This document shows, piece by piece, positions 23,734 through 35,922 of a stretch of 64,000 nucleotides of DNA. A program made the translations under genes and the position numbers. The notes beneath the pieces are model-generated. The model was not told where the DNA came from. It saw only the letters and a program-made list of their open reading frames with translations, and made no database searches. Within the stretch, counting starts at the first letter, position 1, and every line of letters starts with the position of its first letter. Source of the DNA: Acanthopleura granulata (Eukaryota > Mollusca > Polyplacophora > Chitonida > Chitonidae); contig JABBOT010000007.1 in assembly GCA_016165875.1 (NCBI GenBank), positions 13,857,806 through 13,921,805 of the forward strand, read 5' to 3'.

Positions 23734-23921
23734 TCAATCCAATATATTCCCCAAATCCAAACTAGGCTAGTTTCACATGTAGTGGGTGTTGGCTAATGTC
23801 TTTTTCTATCAAACTTGTATTAAAATTTGAAATGTTGTTCGCCACATGCTTTGTAGACAGTAAGATGTTAGGAGGGAGAAGTGCTATGTAAAATGAAATT
23901 TTTCCAGAGGAACAGACTTAC

Positions 23922-24016
23922 CTGAGTTTTGCGGCTTCATGAATCTCGGAACTCACTCTGTCTTTCTCAAATATTCTTGGTGGAATTACTAGCAGTTTTA
24001 TGACGGGTATTGCCAT
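23922..24016 (-). other. possible orphan first exon
   Basis: From ATG at 24,016 an open 31-codon stretch ending EIHEAAKL meets a strong donor (CTCAG|GTAAGT). IHEAAK resembles the start of an ankyrin repeat. A similar ATG...HEATKS|GTAAGT occurs at 45,386-45,429. No continuing exons were found, so this may be a dispersed repeat. Confidence 0.2.
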
Positions 24017-24277
24017 GGGGAACCCCCTCGTCTGCCCTAAAATCTGTACAGATTTCAAGACACAATCTGACAATAATGAGCTACAATTCAGAAATATGAC
24101 AACCTGCTGAAAAGCGCACGGGTGAGTTTCGTACTGTGTACACTCACATAATTATTTATAGATAGGTCACCACAAAGAGTAACGTAAAGCTACAGTGGAG
24201 GTCTTAGGAAGCAGACGAAGCCCCGGGAAAATGGTGCATTTACACTGCCTATTGAATGAAAATGTATTTATTCACTT

Positions 24278-24360
24278 GGTTGGTGTTTTACTCTGCGCTC
24301 AAGAATACTTAAGCATATCACTTATACACGTACGACGGCAGTCAGCATCATGCCAGCATG
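24278..24360 (-). mobile_element. SINE tail-side fragment
   Basis: TTGGTGTTTTACTCTGCGCT and CACTTATACACG match the inverted tail-side core of the common SINE. Confidence 0.5.
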
Positions 24361-24517
24361 CAAGTTTTAGCATTCCCTTTAATGGTATATGACAATTTAT
24401 TGATTGATTGATTGACATGAATTATGTTCAACGCCCTACTCGCACGATGTCAGGATAAACCAGCGATATTTGGTAAGTTTCTGACAAACTTTCCGTGTGT
24501 GATGTTGGCGACAGACT

Positions 24518-24775
24518 ATCCTCCGTTGCCGACGGGTTAAGCGCTAATGCAGCGTAATGACCTAGGTGTCTCTCACTAGTGTGATCGCTATGAGTTCATG
24601 CCCAGTTCAGACCGGCTTTCTGTCCGAGAGTACGTGGGAAGATCCGCCAGCAACCTGCGGACGGTCGTTGGTTTTCCGCGGGCTCTTCCCAGTTTCCTCC
24701 CACAATAATGCTGACCGCCGTCGTATAAGTGAATCTAATGAATACCTATGAAATAAACAGATAAATAAATAAACA
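24518..24775 (+). mobile_element. tRNA-headed SINE, degraded head
   Basis: The head (CTCCGTTGCCGACGGGTTAA), box B region, body (TTTCCTCCCACAATAATGC) and AAATA tail are all visible. Upstream, 24,410-24,470 shares a short motif with the insertion at 4,020. Confidence 0.8.
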
Positions 24776-25904
24776 GACTTGTACACAACATTTGAGGAAG
24801 ATATAAAATGGTCTCCGGGAAACAGAAGACTGCAAAACGGCCGTGCGAGCGCATCAGTCTTTTGTTGTGGTCTCCTAGGTGGCACACACAGTGAGAGTGG
24901 GAATGCAGACCTGCATGTACACGTAAATGTATATCAGTGACGACTTTATAAGATATTAGCGTGAGGTCCACCAGTGGTTTTCTTCATTTCTGGAGGGTCA
25001 GTGTTGCTTTGCATTTAATTATTTATTACCGTGGAGGTATTTAGAGCCGAATCATTTCGAACATCATACCGAAGAACCTACTCATACAGTCAACCCACCC
25101 TGTACAGACATAGGACTGACAAGTCTGTCTCCGATTTTTTTGGAAATTCCAAAGAGACGATACCAAAAATTGGCAATGGTGGAGAACGCAGCAGTCGTTC
25201 TATCAGCACTGTCAGTAATGCAATCAACTTGTTGGCAAGAAAAACAGGCCGAGCACAGACTTGCTACATTTCATTCTTTTTTTTCCTTACCTCCACTGAA
25301 TTAAGAAAATAGGGTCACACGAGCAGTATGTTAAATATTGCCAGCAAATCCAACTTTCTGAGGTGTTGAAGGAAAGCCATCACATATCATATTGTGACTG
25401 TCGTCATGCCTCAGAAAATGACGTTGCATGAACGTCTCGCGGTATAGTCTTCGGAAAACGGGGATCATTTTGGTGCACGATTAATCATAGCCATAGAACT
25501 GCCACATGCTGCTTACAGCGCACGCGCTGCACCCCACGTAACGTAGGGAGCGGGAAGGGAGGTAAATCTTAGACACAATTGCTCGAATTGCTCATGTGTA
25601 CCCTTCAGCCGTAACCTATGCACACTCGTACCCTAGGTGAACACTATAGAAATATCTCCGTCTTCGGGTTACAAAAATAACTTGGTCATTACCGTATAAG
25701 AGTCCATGCCGAGCATCTTTCAATATCCAATAAGGCCACAATCAGCTAAATGGTATATCTAATAATTAAACGAAGTCCAATTGGATGATAAGGAGCTGCT
25801 TTGTATCATTATTTGTAATATGGAAATAAGAAGCACTTTTGCCTATAATGGTTGTGGAAAAGCTAGCATTGCACAATGATTCATTTGCCTTTCACCCATG
25901 AAGC
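24776..25904. other. no convincing gene
   Basis: A 93-codon Ser/Thr-rich open frame at 25,031-25,312 was considered, but it has no donor and reads into a poly-T tract. Nothing else recognised. Confidence 0.3.
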
Positions 25905-26128
25905 CCCTGTGAGTTGAAAGTAACCTGAGCATTGCTTCCGTTCCAGTCGAGCCTTAGAATACCTCCTAGCAACATGCTGATAGTCGTGGTTTTGCTCTGG
26001 CTCAGCTCGGTTTCCTCCTCTTACATATTGCTGGCTGTCGTCGCATAAATGAAATCATATAATGCTGGCAGCCGTCGCATAGGTGAAATTCTTGAGTACG
26101 ACTTTAACACCACTGAAATAAACCCATA
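25905..26128 (+). mobile_element. SINE, degraded, with a small internal duplication
   Basis: The body and tail core (GTCGTCGCATAAATGAAAT, then GCCGTCGCATAGGTGAAAT) are present; this 40-bp tail-side segment appears twice. Confidence 0.65.
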
Positions 26129-26250
26129 AAAAGTGACTTGCTATGCGATGATTTATCTATCAATGTTGTTGCCATTTTCATCACAGTCCTAGTAAATTAC
26201 CAATTTGTGAGTCTGTGGAAAGCCCATAGCAGACACAAACACTTCCTTCC

Positions 26251-26380
26251 GGGGCCCCGTAACTGAGCGGGTACATGTAGCGCGCTTTTGCAGCGTAATG
26301 ATCCAGGTTCCTTTCACCTGCCATCGTATAAGTGAAATATTCTTGAGTACGATGTAAAACCACAATCAATAAATAAACAT
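26251..26380 (+). mobile_element. SINE with body deleted
   Basis: The tRNA-like head up to TTCCTTTCACC joins directly to CATCGTATAAGTGAAATATT and the tail. Confidence 0.75.
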
Positions 26381-26676
26381 TTCCATCATCCACTGTAGCT
26401 TTCATTGCAAGAACAACGTACAAGCTGTTCACAACGTTGAATGACTTCTGGTATAAATTTAGTTGTCAAGAATGTTTCCGATCCCTTCTCAGGCACCGTC
26501 GACCAGTCCCACATGCAAATTGATGAAATCTCTGACACTGTGATCTTCATTTGGGCCAGTAATTGCCAGACCGACAAGCAGCCCTGTTCTTTCGTAGTTT
26601 GAGGACACCGTGTTGGCATGGTTGTTCATCGAAAACCACAAACCGCTTCAGTGTACCCTATTCATTCATTCATTAA

Positions 26677-26951
26677 TTTATTTATGTATTTATTTATTTA
26701 TTTATTTATTTATTTATCCGATTGGTGTATCACGCCGCACTCAAGAATATTTCACTTATACGACCGCGGCCAGCATCATGGAGGGAGGAAACCGCACGAC
26801 CACCCGCAGGTTGCTAACGAACCTTCCCACGCGCAGCCGGAGAGGAAGCTAGCATGAGCTGGACTTGAACTCACAAGGACCGGATTGGTGAGAGGCACGG
26901 GGTCATAATGCGGCGCTGGCGCCCAAATTCACTCGGCCACGGAGGCCTCCC
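26677..26951 (-). mobile_element. tRNA-headed SINE, full length
   Basis: Inverted AAATA tail, core, body, box B (GAGTTCAAGTCC on the minus strand) and head (CCGTGGCCGAGTGAATTTGG) are in complete order. Confidence 0.85.
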
Positions 26952-27949
26952 TATTCATTGCTCTATGACATAGAATGCTGTCGTGATATGTTCATGTGTG
27001 CCAAACCTCTCATGCAGTTGTCTTGCCTCTTCTCTGAAACAAGAGACTGCAACAGGTCAAGGCGTGAACCAGCAAAGCCGCACTTTGGTGTAAATTGTCA
27101 TGACGCTGGATCGAAGATAAGACCGAAACATGGGAACCGATTCAGACCTACTTTGTTGGCATCTGTATTCATTTACCGTCCAGTACAAGAATATCGCTGC
27201 TGCTCTATTAGAACCAATGCTCCATGCATTCCATGTCATCTAAGGCGTCATGCATTCTAATGACGAAAAGCGTCAGAGTTATGAGTTAAAACAACACCTC
27301 CGATGACATAGATGTTATGATGGCCAATTGCAACTGCGTTGAATTCTTGTATATGCTGACATACAGACAGGTTTAAAATCCGTTGAACCTTCTATAACAT
27401 CTAGTGACTAGCTTTCTTCGGATCTGCAGGCTCACACAGAGTCAGGCTATTTTTAGGGAAGCTGCCTCAGGTGGTAAAATTTCTGTTTACAACAATTAAA
27501 TTCTTAAGCCTTAACACTCTCGGACACAAGAAGATTAACGTAGGTACTGAGATTTTGACCGTGAGAGTGTCTCGACCACTCAATGTCCGTGGGAACGGAC
27601 CAATGGACATTTGGCCTCTATATTCCGGCCACTAATTGTAAAAAGTGGTAACTCATACAATTATGACAATCTCACTCAACGATGAAGCCAATTCTAACAA
27701 CATCTGCACATTGTTCTTACAGTTTTGTTGCCTAAACACTTCATTCAAATAATAAACATGACAATTAAGGAAGTATCGAAAACACATATGACATGCACAT
27801 TTAAGAAACATTTACATTTAAAACCTATTGAATCAACACAATTTCTGACGTCGTAACATTGGCTGCGAACACCTGAATCCATTAGAGTCACTGTAACAGT
27901 CTTAAGAGTTCAGTTCAGTTCACTGAAACAACAATTACTTTTTATCCTC
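26952..27949. other. no gene seen
   Basis: Probably the downstream flank of the BEL/Pao relic. I did not recognise an LTR. Confidence 0.3.
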
Positions 27950-30900
27950 AAAGTCACGCTCAATCAGTAACGCTGGCTTTCTAACAGCCTTTGCCTTTGC
28001 AGCAACGAAGATTTCGTATGCATACACTTTAGTCGCGCAGCCCAATGGTCAGGAACTCCTGGGAGCAAAGTTGTTTACAACAATAACCACGTCTCCAACA
28101 TTAAACTTTTCTCTAGGAAATACCCATTTCTGACGTTCCAGTAACAAAGGTACATATTCACGAGTCTATCTCTTTCAAAAGAGATCTGTCATGCACTGAA
28201 CGCGATCTCCGCCTACAATATCGATCATCCCTGGATAAGATAGGCTTTCGCTTCCAAAGTAATAGATGATTCTGTGTCAGTGTCTCCAAGTCATTTGGAT
28301 CAACTGATACCCTGGTGATAGGGCGACAAATGGCGATTGCCTCCACCTCATACACAACAGTGTATGAAGATACACGTCATCCATAGTCTTTTGACGTACA
28401 AGAAATGACGATACATTGCGTACAGATCTAATTGCCTTGCCCACATTCCTATGTAATGGGAACCTGCAGGTGGGTTAAACGTCGACTGTATATTCATCTG
28501 CAATATACTTTGATATATTGCAGACCTGTTCCAGTTGTCAATTTCTTCCTTTCACTCCCTTTCAGCACCAACAAAGTTTGTGCCATTATCTGATCTTATA
28601 GTCTTCACCTGGCCCCTCCGAGCAATAAAGCTATGGAGAGCACTAGTATAGGAGCTGGTGTCCAAGGAGAAAGTCACTTTCAAGTGCACAACCACGTAAA
28701 CATGACGCCGAAACGTTTAACGACAGAGCGACGACGCTTCACATTAAACTTCCCACTTCTACAGTGACGTGAATGGCTGATCATCTGGATTTAATCTGGA
28801 TTTTTTGGCAAATCTACCATCTTCCGCTGAATTATCTTAGAACGATGCCGTCTACATTTCATAACACATTACACATTTGATAAGGACACTACGCACAGCA
28901 GAGTGAGCGCTAATTACTCAGAATCTCGTGAGTAACTATTGCAAAACGAAGTTTCTCCCACAATAACCAATGTTATCTTGGATTTCTTGTATAATCAACA
29001 TTGACACATGACTATTCTTTGGGATAATCACGAGATGTTTTTCAGGCAATTTAGCGTGATTTCGACGACCTCCAAAAGTAATTACTCCATTGTCTAACAT
29101 GGGATCTAGTGTGTAAAGGCGACTTGTTTTTAACACAATGCCTCCCATAGCATATGGGGATTGCTTACAGTTCAGGGTTTGCATCTCCCTTGGTTAATGC
29201 CGTCCCCGAGCAAACTTAATGAGTGCTCCCTCAATCCTGGACAAGTCAGCCAGAGAAAGCATCCCTGAGGTCTCAGCTGAAATGTCGCAGCAGCAGAGTG
29301 TCTTTTACCTGCAGAATCCAAGAAACCGACCTTCTCAGTTTGTACCAACTACAGAAGTAACTGATAAAGTTAGTCACAGTTTGCATACACTCATTCACAT
29401 CAGTAGAAATCACATTCTTCACCTCGGGGCTAGAAGATGATAATTTGGCCATGTTACCAGGAAATAAAAGCCATTCACTTCACCTCCAGATTTGTAAAGG
29501 AAATCAGGACTGGCAATCCATCGGCCATCCTTCATAAACTCATCAACTGATAGCCCTGTTGAGGCATCTTTAGCGGGATTCAGTTCTAAAGTGACATAAT
29601 TCCACTATGATGGCTACGAACCCCTCCTGATAAGTTCAAGCCTGTTTGCCACAAATATACAAAAACCTGTGTTGTCATTTTTAATGTAGCTAGTACAGAC
29701 GTGCTATTAGTCCAAAACACTGTACGTGATATTGGAATCCGTAATTCCCTTCTCAGCATCATGTCAACGTGTACAGCAATGGTTGCTGCAGTGAGCTCGA
29801 GTCGAGGAATTGTTACCTGTTTCAACGGGGTGACACGTGGCTTTCCTATCAGTATTGAGCAGCACATGCACCTTACCCTGGTACTCTTCCTGCGCGAGGT
29901 ATGACACAGTCCCGTATCCACACTCACTAGCATCTGCAAAGTGATGGACTTCAGAAGACACAACTATAGACAAGCCTGACTGAACACTCCAGCCTACATG
30001 CACTCCAATCGTGGCAACGTCATCAGAAATTTTTTTCCATCGCGACACATAATTAGCCCGGGATTTTATCACCCCAACTTAGTTTTATCCTACACAGTCC
30101 CGGTACTGTTCCCTGTGCTGGTAAAATGAATGGTGGCACAAAGCCCATTGGATTAAACACTGAACTTACAATACATAATATTCCACGGCGTGTAGATAGC
30201 TATTTCTTTACAGTTATTTCTGCAGTGAACTTTGTCGGCTTCAGCACACCAAGTGCTTTTTATTTGGAACTGCTTGTATTCACACAACTGTTAACAACAT
30301 CCTTTGAGCTTCTCTCAACATTTTTAGAATCTCTGTGAAACACAGTTGCATGGCACTCATTACACACTTTGCATGTAAGCTTGGATTGACAAGATTTGCT
30401 AAAATGTCCACGTGACAAACAAATGAAGAATACACCTCTAGTTTGCAAGAAGTTAATCATCTCACTTGATGCCTTATGTCAAAGCCGTCTACACCTTTCC
30501 ATACTATGTTCACCGGCACAAAACATACATGGCTTGAGCTCAATTCCTTTTTGCCTCACATGAAGCAGGTTCCTCTTTAAGTTGCTGACACCTTTGTTAT
30601 CCACTTTCCCTAGTTTCCACACTTGTAGAAAAATTGACACTTTTCACCTTAGCACTGTACCCGATCGTCTGGCCTTTCTCGTCAGCAATCTGACTGATAA
30701 TTGGATTAGACAAAATGTGCGATTGTTCTTGGTGAAAGCCATCGGACAGTATACGATCAGATCTCTCCTGAATGCTAAATGCCACTGATCGCCACCTTTC
30801 TCTGAGTTTGTATAGCAGTTTGCTCACAATAGTTCTGTAACAGGTTGGTTGGCTGATTCAACTCTCTCATGTAGCTCAACCCTTCAGTGCTGTACAGTCA

Positions 30901-31110
30901 CCCTGTCAGGAATAGAGAGAACTTGTTCAACCTTTAAATTAGGTCAGTTCAAAGCTTTATCCATGTAGGTCTTAGTTGTTTGGCACTTGTCAGCAAACTT
31001 CTTTTTCAACATCTTAATGGCAGTCGCGTAACTATGGTGCCTGTCTATCTGCATGCGTCTGTGCAACTGCATTTTGGAACAATGTTCAGGATTTGACATA
31101 TTACTTTTAA
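27950..31110 (-). pseudogene. BEL/Pao LTR retrotransposon relic
   Basis: Read from high to low coordinates: a gag region with LKKKFADKCQTTKTYMDKAL (about 31,010-30,950) and LRERWRSVAFSIQE (about 30,800); a CCHC knuckle pair (CLSRGHFSKSC and following Cys, about 30,420-30,350); RRGILCIVSSVFNPMGF just after the RT region (about 30,190); an RNase H-like segment with HHFADASECGYG (about 29,940) and VTPLKQVTIPRLELTAAT; NPAKDASTGLSVDE (about 29,570); the integrase zinc-binding region (29,184-28,936); and the integrase core with RSDNGTNFVGAE (about 28,590) and FNPPAGSH (about 28,470). The protease and nearly all the reverse transcriptase are missing between about 30,250 and 30,200, and many stops and frameshifts interrupt the rest. 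No LTRs recognised. Confidence 0.85.
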
Positions 31111-31199
31111 CCGTTATTTAGGTAATTTGATGGCGGCCTCTCCTTGAGCTGTAAAGCTTTCCGATGTTATTGTGTTTATGGGGTTAACACATTAAAGGG

Positions 31200-31345
31200 T
31201 AGAAGCATGTCTAGTGTTTCCGACTATCGGATAAAACACTCTGATCAGTAGTAGCATGCCTAGTATTTCTCATTCTTGAATAGAGCACACTGAAGGGTAA
31301 TGGTATGTCTAGTGTATATCATTACTGGATAGGACGTCATGTCAC
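31200..31345. repeat. three-unit tandem repeat, about 49 bp
   Basis: Anchors AGCATGTCTAGTGTTTC, AGCATGCCTAGTATTTC and GGTATGTCTAGTGTATA lie near 31,204, 31,252 and 31,303. The array lies just upstream of the BEL/Pao gag region and may belong to its leader or LTR. Confidence 0.6.
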
Positions 31346-32395
31346 CCTTGGTCTTGATGCAGTACATATCGTGGTTGGTGATAAATATTACAGACAGAGA
31401 TGATTTCCGTCATAATTGTCATGCATGTAGTTGCATGTTTGCTTTTCCTAAGGCTACGGGCTCTTCATGTTAATGTTTAAGAAGTGACAACTTACACCCA
31501 ACCAACCAGCCCCAGCACCATGCCTTTAGCAGCATTAGGTCAAAAAAATTGCAGTGATGCTAAAGTCATTATATTAGAAAGTTGGATCAGAGTGGTTGCT
31601 ATTGAAAAGATGTCCTTTTCTTTGTGTACTGGCCTCAACTTAAGTCATTTCATTCATTTTTACATGTATTGCATTGCCATTATGATTTAATGTACAGTTA
31701 CAATCAAAACGAGAGTGAGATATCGATAGATGTATTCAGCCTGGAAAACTATTTACTTCGAGTGTGAAATTTAAATTGGATATCATGTCCAAAATAATGA
31801 CCGTATTCACTGCGTCACTGCAGACTGTTGACTGGTTCTATCTTACATACTACCAGAATTATTTCCTATTTATACATAGTTTCCTACATGCACATATTCT
31901 TTTGGTAGCTGGTGCTACAAGTTATTTACCAAATAGGCCTTGCCTTTTATCTTTCACAAATGATACACGAATATCGGATTTAACAATTAGATTCAAACCA
32001 AACTTTCCTTTCAATTTCAGAACATATCCACGTAAATATCATTTGGGAGAAACGCGCTGCATCCCCGGAAATACGACCATGGGTAGAAGATAACGCGATG
32101 AAGTTATCGTAAGAAAATCCCCATTTAAGAGATAAATTCTTTCCCTGGTATGACATAAGTTGAGGCCAGTGCATAAAGAAAACGACCTTATTTCAAGGGC
32201 AACAACTCTGTTCCAACTTTGTAATATATGGAATTTAACATAACTGCAAATTCTTTTTACCTAATTCTGCGAAAGGCGTGCTGTTAGGGGTGTGTGTAAG
32301 TTGTTGCTTCTTAAATATTTACATGAACAGTTAGGATAACATTCTAAGCGAGGTAAAATGACAAAGAACAGGATTTCAAGGCTAACTTTTGTCAT
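31346..32395. other. no gene seen
   Basis: AT-rich sequence with short unsupported open frames. A piece near 31,465-31,530 (AGTGACAACTTACACCCA..., CCATG) resembles the promoter-side sequence at 12,450-12,485 and 53,735-53,760 of the two arms, so part of it may be a dispersed copy of that upstream region. Confidence 0.3.
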
Positions 32396-32482
32396 GAACT
32401 GAACTTGAATTGACAGCGACCGCATTGGCGAGAAGCTCCTGGCCCAGCGCAACGTACTAATGCGCCAACCACGGAAACCCGA
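32396..32482 (-). mobile_element. SINE head fragment
   Basis: ACAGCGACCGCATTGGCGAG and the inverted head ending CCACGG are recognisable. Confidence 0.65.
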
Positions 32483-32560
32483 CTAAAATAAAGGCGTAAG
32501 AGACTACTTACTGGATATTTCCACCGTCATGACGTCACTTTTGAACTAGTTGTTACCAAG

Positions 32561-32770
32561 TTGTGTTTGTGTACTAGGTATGAGATCTCTGCGTCTATTT
32601 CTTAAGGCGCAATGACGGTCGAAATGTCCACTTAACAGTTCGGTTAACAATTCAGTGTGACGTAACCTAACATCGGACACCAAAACTATGGGCGTCATTT
32701 TGTAGAGCGTGCCATGTTATGTTTGAGTACCAAGTACGAGATCTCTTTGCCTATTTCTTAAGGCATAATC
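32561..32770. repeat. pair of about 52-bp direct repeats
   Basis: GAGATCTCTGCGTCTATTTC (near 32,582) and GAGATCTCTTTGCCTATTTC (near 32,738) lie in matching contexts 156 bp apart. Confidence 0.6.
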
Positions 32771-32885
32771 TTTAGTTATGTTTGATCAGAAAATAACGAC
32801 TGGACTCTCGTGAAATGTGAAGTGCTAACTGTGAACTGCGAGTCAACTTCAAAGACGTGATTTCACGGTTAACGTTTGTCGCTTA

Positions 32886-33030
32886 TGGTGTGAGGAAACC
32901 GGATAAAGCCCTTGAGAAACACACGGCCATCAGCAGGCTGCTGACAGACCTTCCATGGTATGACCTGAAAAGAATCCAGCATGAGCTGACGGTTTGCATT
33001 GCACTAGTGCGTTAACCGCGGAACCATGAC
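32886..33030 (-). mobile_element. SINE body and head fragment, degraded
   Basis: GAGGAAACCGGATAAAGCCC, then the body, then CGTTAACCGCGGAACC near the head. Confidence 0.65.
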
Positions 33031-33171
33031 TAAAGTAAAGGGACTACTTATGTAAAAGCTAAACGGTACGTATAACTGCCCAAATGCAACTTGTTGACAG
33101 TCTAGGGGTGTTACGTTTGGAGAAAAACTTGATGTGCTACACAGATTCTCTGAAGATCTTGAATAAGCATA

Positions 33172-33275
33172 GATTATTTATTTATTTAATTGTTGTCTAA
33201 CGCCATACTCAAACATTTTTCACTAATATGATGACGGTCATTTCATATGTTTTGAGAAACGCGCCGTAAACGACC
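33172..33275 (-). mobile_element. SINE tail fragment
   Basis: Inverted tail with ACGCCATACTCAAACATTTTTCACT. Only the 3' part remains. Confidence 0.6.
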
Positions 33276-33758
33276 TACAGATATGTACATATTTATGCAT
33301 TGGCGTAAGAGAAGTGGCCACCAACAAACTTTTAAGCCCAATCAAACCGTCCTGGCAGCTATAGATAACGATCTAACTGTGACCCCCAAAATATTCAAAT
33401 CCTCTTATGTACGATTAAATCGAAGAAAGCCTGCCTTGATCGCAAAGGCCGTTCATGGGGATCACCAGCTAAAAATCAGTAGAAGTAACGTCGGTGGTCA
33501 GCTTCAAATCTTCAAATCTGCAATTTCAAGTCGCAAGTGGTCGTAGACGAGTCCATAACAGTACCAGCATTCTCACATTCTGGCACCACTAGTCTTGTAC
33601 GATCGCACGTCACCCAGTCGCATGAATGGTCGGACAAATGATCTTCCCACCTGAAGACTGGAACTGCTCCCAGCGCGAACGTTAATCTACCGGGAAGATA
33701 GGTCGTATGATTGGTTGCCGATTGCCACTACTACTCGCATGAGTACTTATTGTTAATA

Positions 33759-33972
33759 GGGGGCCTCCGTGGCTCAGTTGGTTAGCGCACTAGCGCAGGG
33801 CAATGACCCAGAGGCCGTACGTGGGAAGATCTGCCAGCAACCTGCGGATGGTCGTGAGTTTCCCCTGGGCTCTGTCCGGTTTCCTCCCACCATAATGCTG
33901 GCCGCTGTCGTCTAAGTGAAACATTCCTGAGTACGGCGTAAAGCACCAATCTAATAAATAAATAAATAAATC
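33759..33972 (+). mobile_element. tRNA-headed SINE lacking box B
   Basis: An excellent head (GTGGCTCAGTTGGTTAGCGC) jumps from CCAGAGGC directly to CGTACGTGGGAAG, deleting box B. Body and tail are near consensus. Confidence 0.85.
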
Positions 33973-34430
33973 ATAGTTGATATTGCCATCGATTTTCTCC
34001 AGTAATAGGAAAGTCATAAAGCCTCTTCTCGTTCAAAGTCGTGTGATCCTTTGTTCTTTCTTGGATTACGTCGCACTTCTAGTTGCATGTGTGCTCAGAA
34101 AGCAATAAGGTAGTACACAAACAATGCAACACCACGACAGAAAACGATGCTTTTGGAACCTTCTGTGTTGCCCGTTCGAGTTTCCCATTCGAAAACGGGC
34201 CACAACGCCTACTAGCAAACGTACAATGTCCTACTACCAGTCTCAACGAGCAACTGCCTGTATGCGACCGATACTGATTAGTGACAAACATTGTCGACTG
34301 GTAATTCTTCGGTCAAATCGCCAACAATCACACAATCCAGAAATTGCATGCTTCGGTGAGAGATCAAGCGAGCGACGTCGATCGTGGATTAGAATACAAT
34401 AATAGGGCCTACATAGACCTGTTATAATGT
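33973..34430. other. no assignable gene
   Basis: A GC-richer patch (34,080-34,400) has overlapping open frames on both strands of 64-92 codons. None resembles a known family and none has splice or start context that favours it. Confidence 0.25.
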
Positions 34431-34434
34431 ATGC

Positions 34435-34640
34435 TATTACATAACCGGTATTTTTCTTATTACACCACCCGCTGGGAAAAAATGATTACAATAGACGGAA
34501 GTTTCTTATTACATAACTCGGAGACATCACAGGGCAAATTTTATTGCGTTACACGGTAATATTACATTACACGAAAATCCTTATTACATCACACGTAAGG
34601 TTTCACATTACTCGTATGTTATTACATAACAAGGTGTAAC
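34435..34640. repeat. interspersed TTATTACATAAC-type repeats
   Basis: ATTACATAAC, ATTACACCAC, ATTACATAACTCGG, ATTACATTACACG, ATTACATCACACG and ATTACATAACAAGG recur at irregular spacing, several followed by CG. This is a degenerate simple array. Confidence 0.55.
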
Positions 34641-34672
34641 AGGCCCACAGCGGATACCTTAAATCTGCCCAG

Positions 34673-34780
34673 AAGATAATGTTTTGTTACCTTTGTATAA
34701 TTTCACAATTTCCAAACATATATAATATATATATATGTTTTGAAATTGTGAAAATATAAAATGTAACAAAACATTATTTT
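34673..34780. repeat. near-perfect 108-bp hairpin with about 50-bp arms
   Basis: The left arm (AGATAATGTTTTGTTAC...) is mirrored by ...GTAACAAAACATTATTTT. The arms pair through TTTCACAATTTC against GAAATTGTGAAA and AACATATATA against TATATATGTT, leaving a tiny AT loop. It could be a MITE derived from inverted sequence or a transcribed dsRNA hairpin. Confidence 0.75.
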
Positions 34781-35718
34781 CTCCGTGTGTGCTTGCCTGT
34801 GCCAGTGTGCGTGTACAGCAGTGTGTGTGTGCAGTTGTGCATATGTGTGTGTCATGGATATGTGCACTATATATAGGTGTATGCAAACATTAACACTATT
34901 ATTTTTACCGTTGTTGTTATAAAGTAACATGTATGTACGATGTACTGCTGTTTTCATTACACATATGCCCAAGTGTGTACACTTATACATGTATATAAAT
35001 GTACGCGACAAGTTAAAAGAAACAGGTAAAAACAGGAAACTTCAGGTAAAATCAATTTCTTTTGGTAAGGTTATAATATACCAAAACCAGAAAACAATTT
35101 CAAGCATAGAGCAGTTTGTAAAGTTTGCACATACACAATAAAGATCTCCACACACATACATTACCCACTTACTCGTGTGTATTTTCTCCCCCTTTTTAAG
35201 TAAATATGATGTCGCGTGAGGCCAGCTTATATTAGCCTCAGGAATTATATAAAAAAGTACGCTAATTGTATTTCATTAAACTGGGTCCCCACCATATCGA
35301 AGGATAGAGCTTGAAATACCTACTTACAGCTAAGGAAAGGCAATTTGGTTTTGATTTTATAAATGGCAGAACATAACCGACGGCTGAAACGAAATAGACT
35401 ATAGGCCCGTGTAGACACGTGTTTATGTTACAGAACACACTCCCTTTTCATCTGTTACCAGTTTCAAACATGTTTGTATCCCCAAAGAAGCGGGGGTGGG
35501 TACGTATGTGGAGTGGTTCGCACTTGGTGACCCCCTCCTGGCGATGCCTATTCTATAAAAAGACATCCGACAGTTTAGTAAGATCAACTGCTTATCGCAT
35601 GTAATGTGGGTCTATACAGCGTTCCTTTGAGACACCAGAACTTTTTATCGAAACTCACAGTAGAATGTTGTAGATTTAATGTGGTTATGCTTTAAAGACA
35701 CTATATGTCGGCAAAACA
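34781..35718. other. no gene seen
   Basis: GT-rich simple sequence at about 34,785-34,860, then unremarkable AT-rich DNA. Confidence 0.3.
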
Positions 35719-35922
35719 GGGCGGCGTAATGACTCCGGGCCTCCCACCATTGCGGTCACTGTGAGCTCAAGTTTAACATATGCTGGTTGCCTCTTCAGCC
35801 GTACGTGGGAAGCCAGCAAGCAGAGGATGGCCGTAGGTTTCCTCCCATAGTAATAGTGGCGGTCGTCGTTTAAGTGAAGAGTTCTTGAGTACGGCGTAAA
35901 ACACCAATCAAACAAATAAATA
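35719..35922 (+). mobile_element. SINE, 5' truncated
   Basis: It begins at GGCGGCGTAATGACTCCGGG, has box B-like GAGCTCAAGT, and ends GAGTACGGCGTAAAACACCAA with a short tail. Confidence 0.8.

Noticed and set aside
25031..25312. 93-codon Ser/Thr-rich open frame
   Set aside because: No donor at its end, it runs into a poly-T tract, and there is no family resemblance; at best a weak exon candidate.
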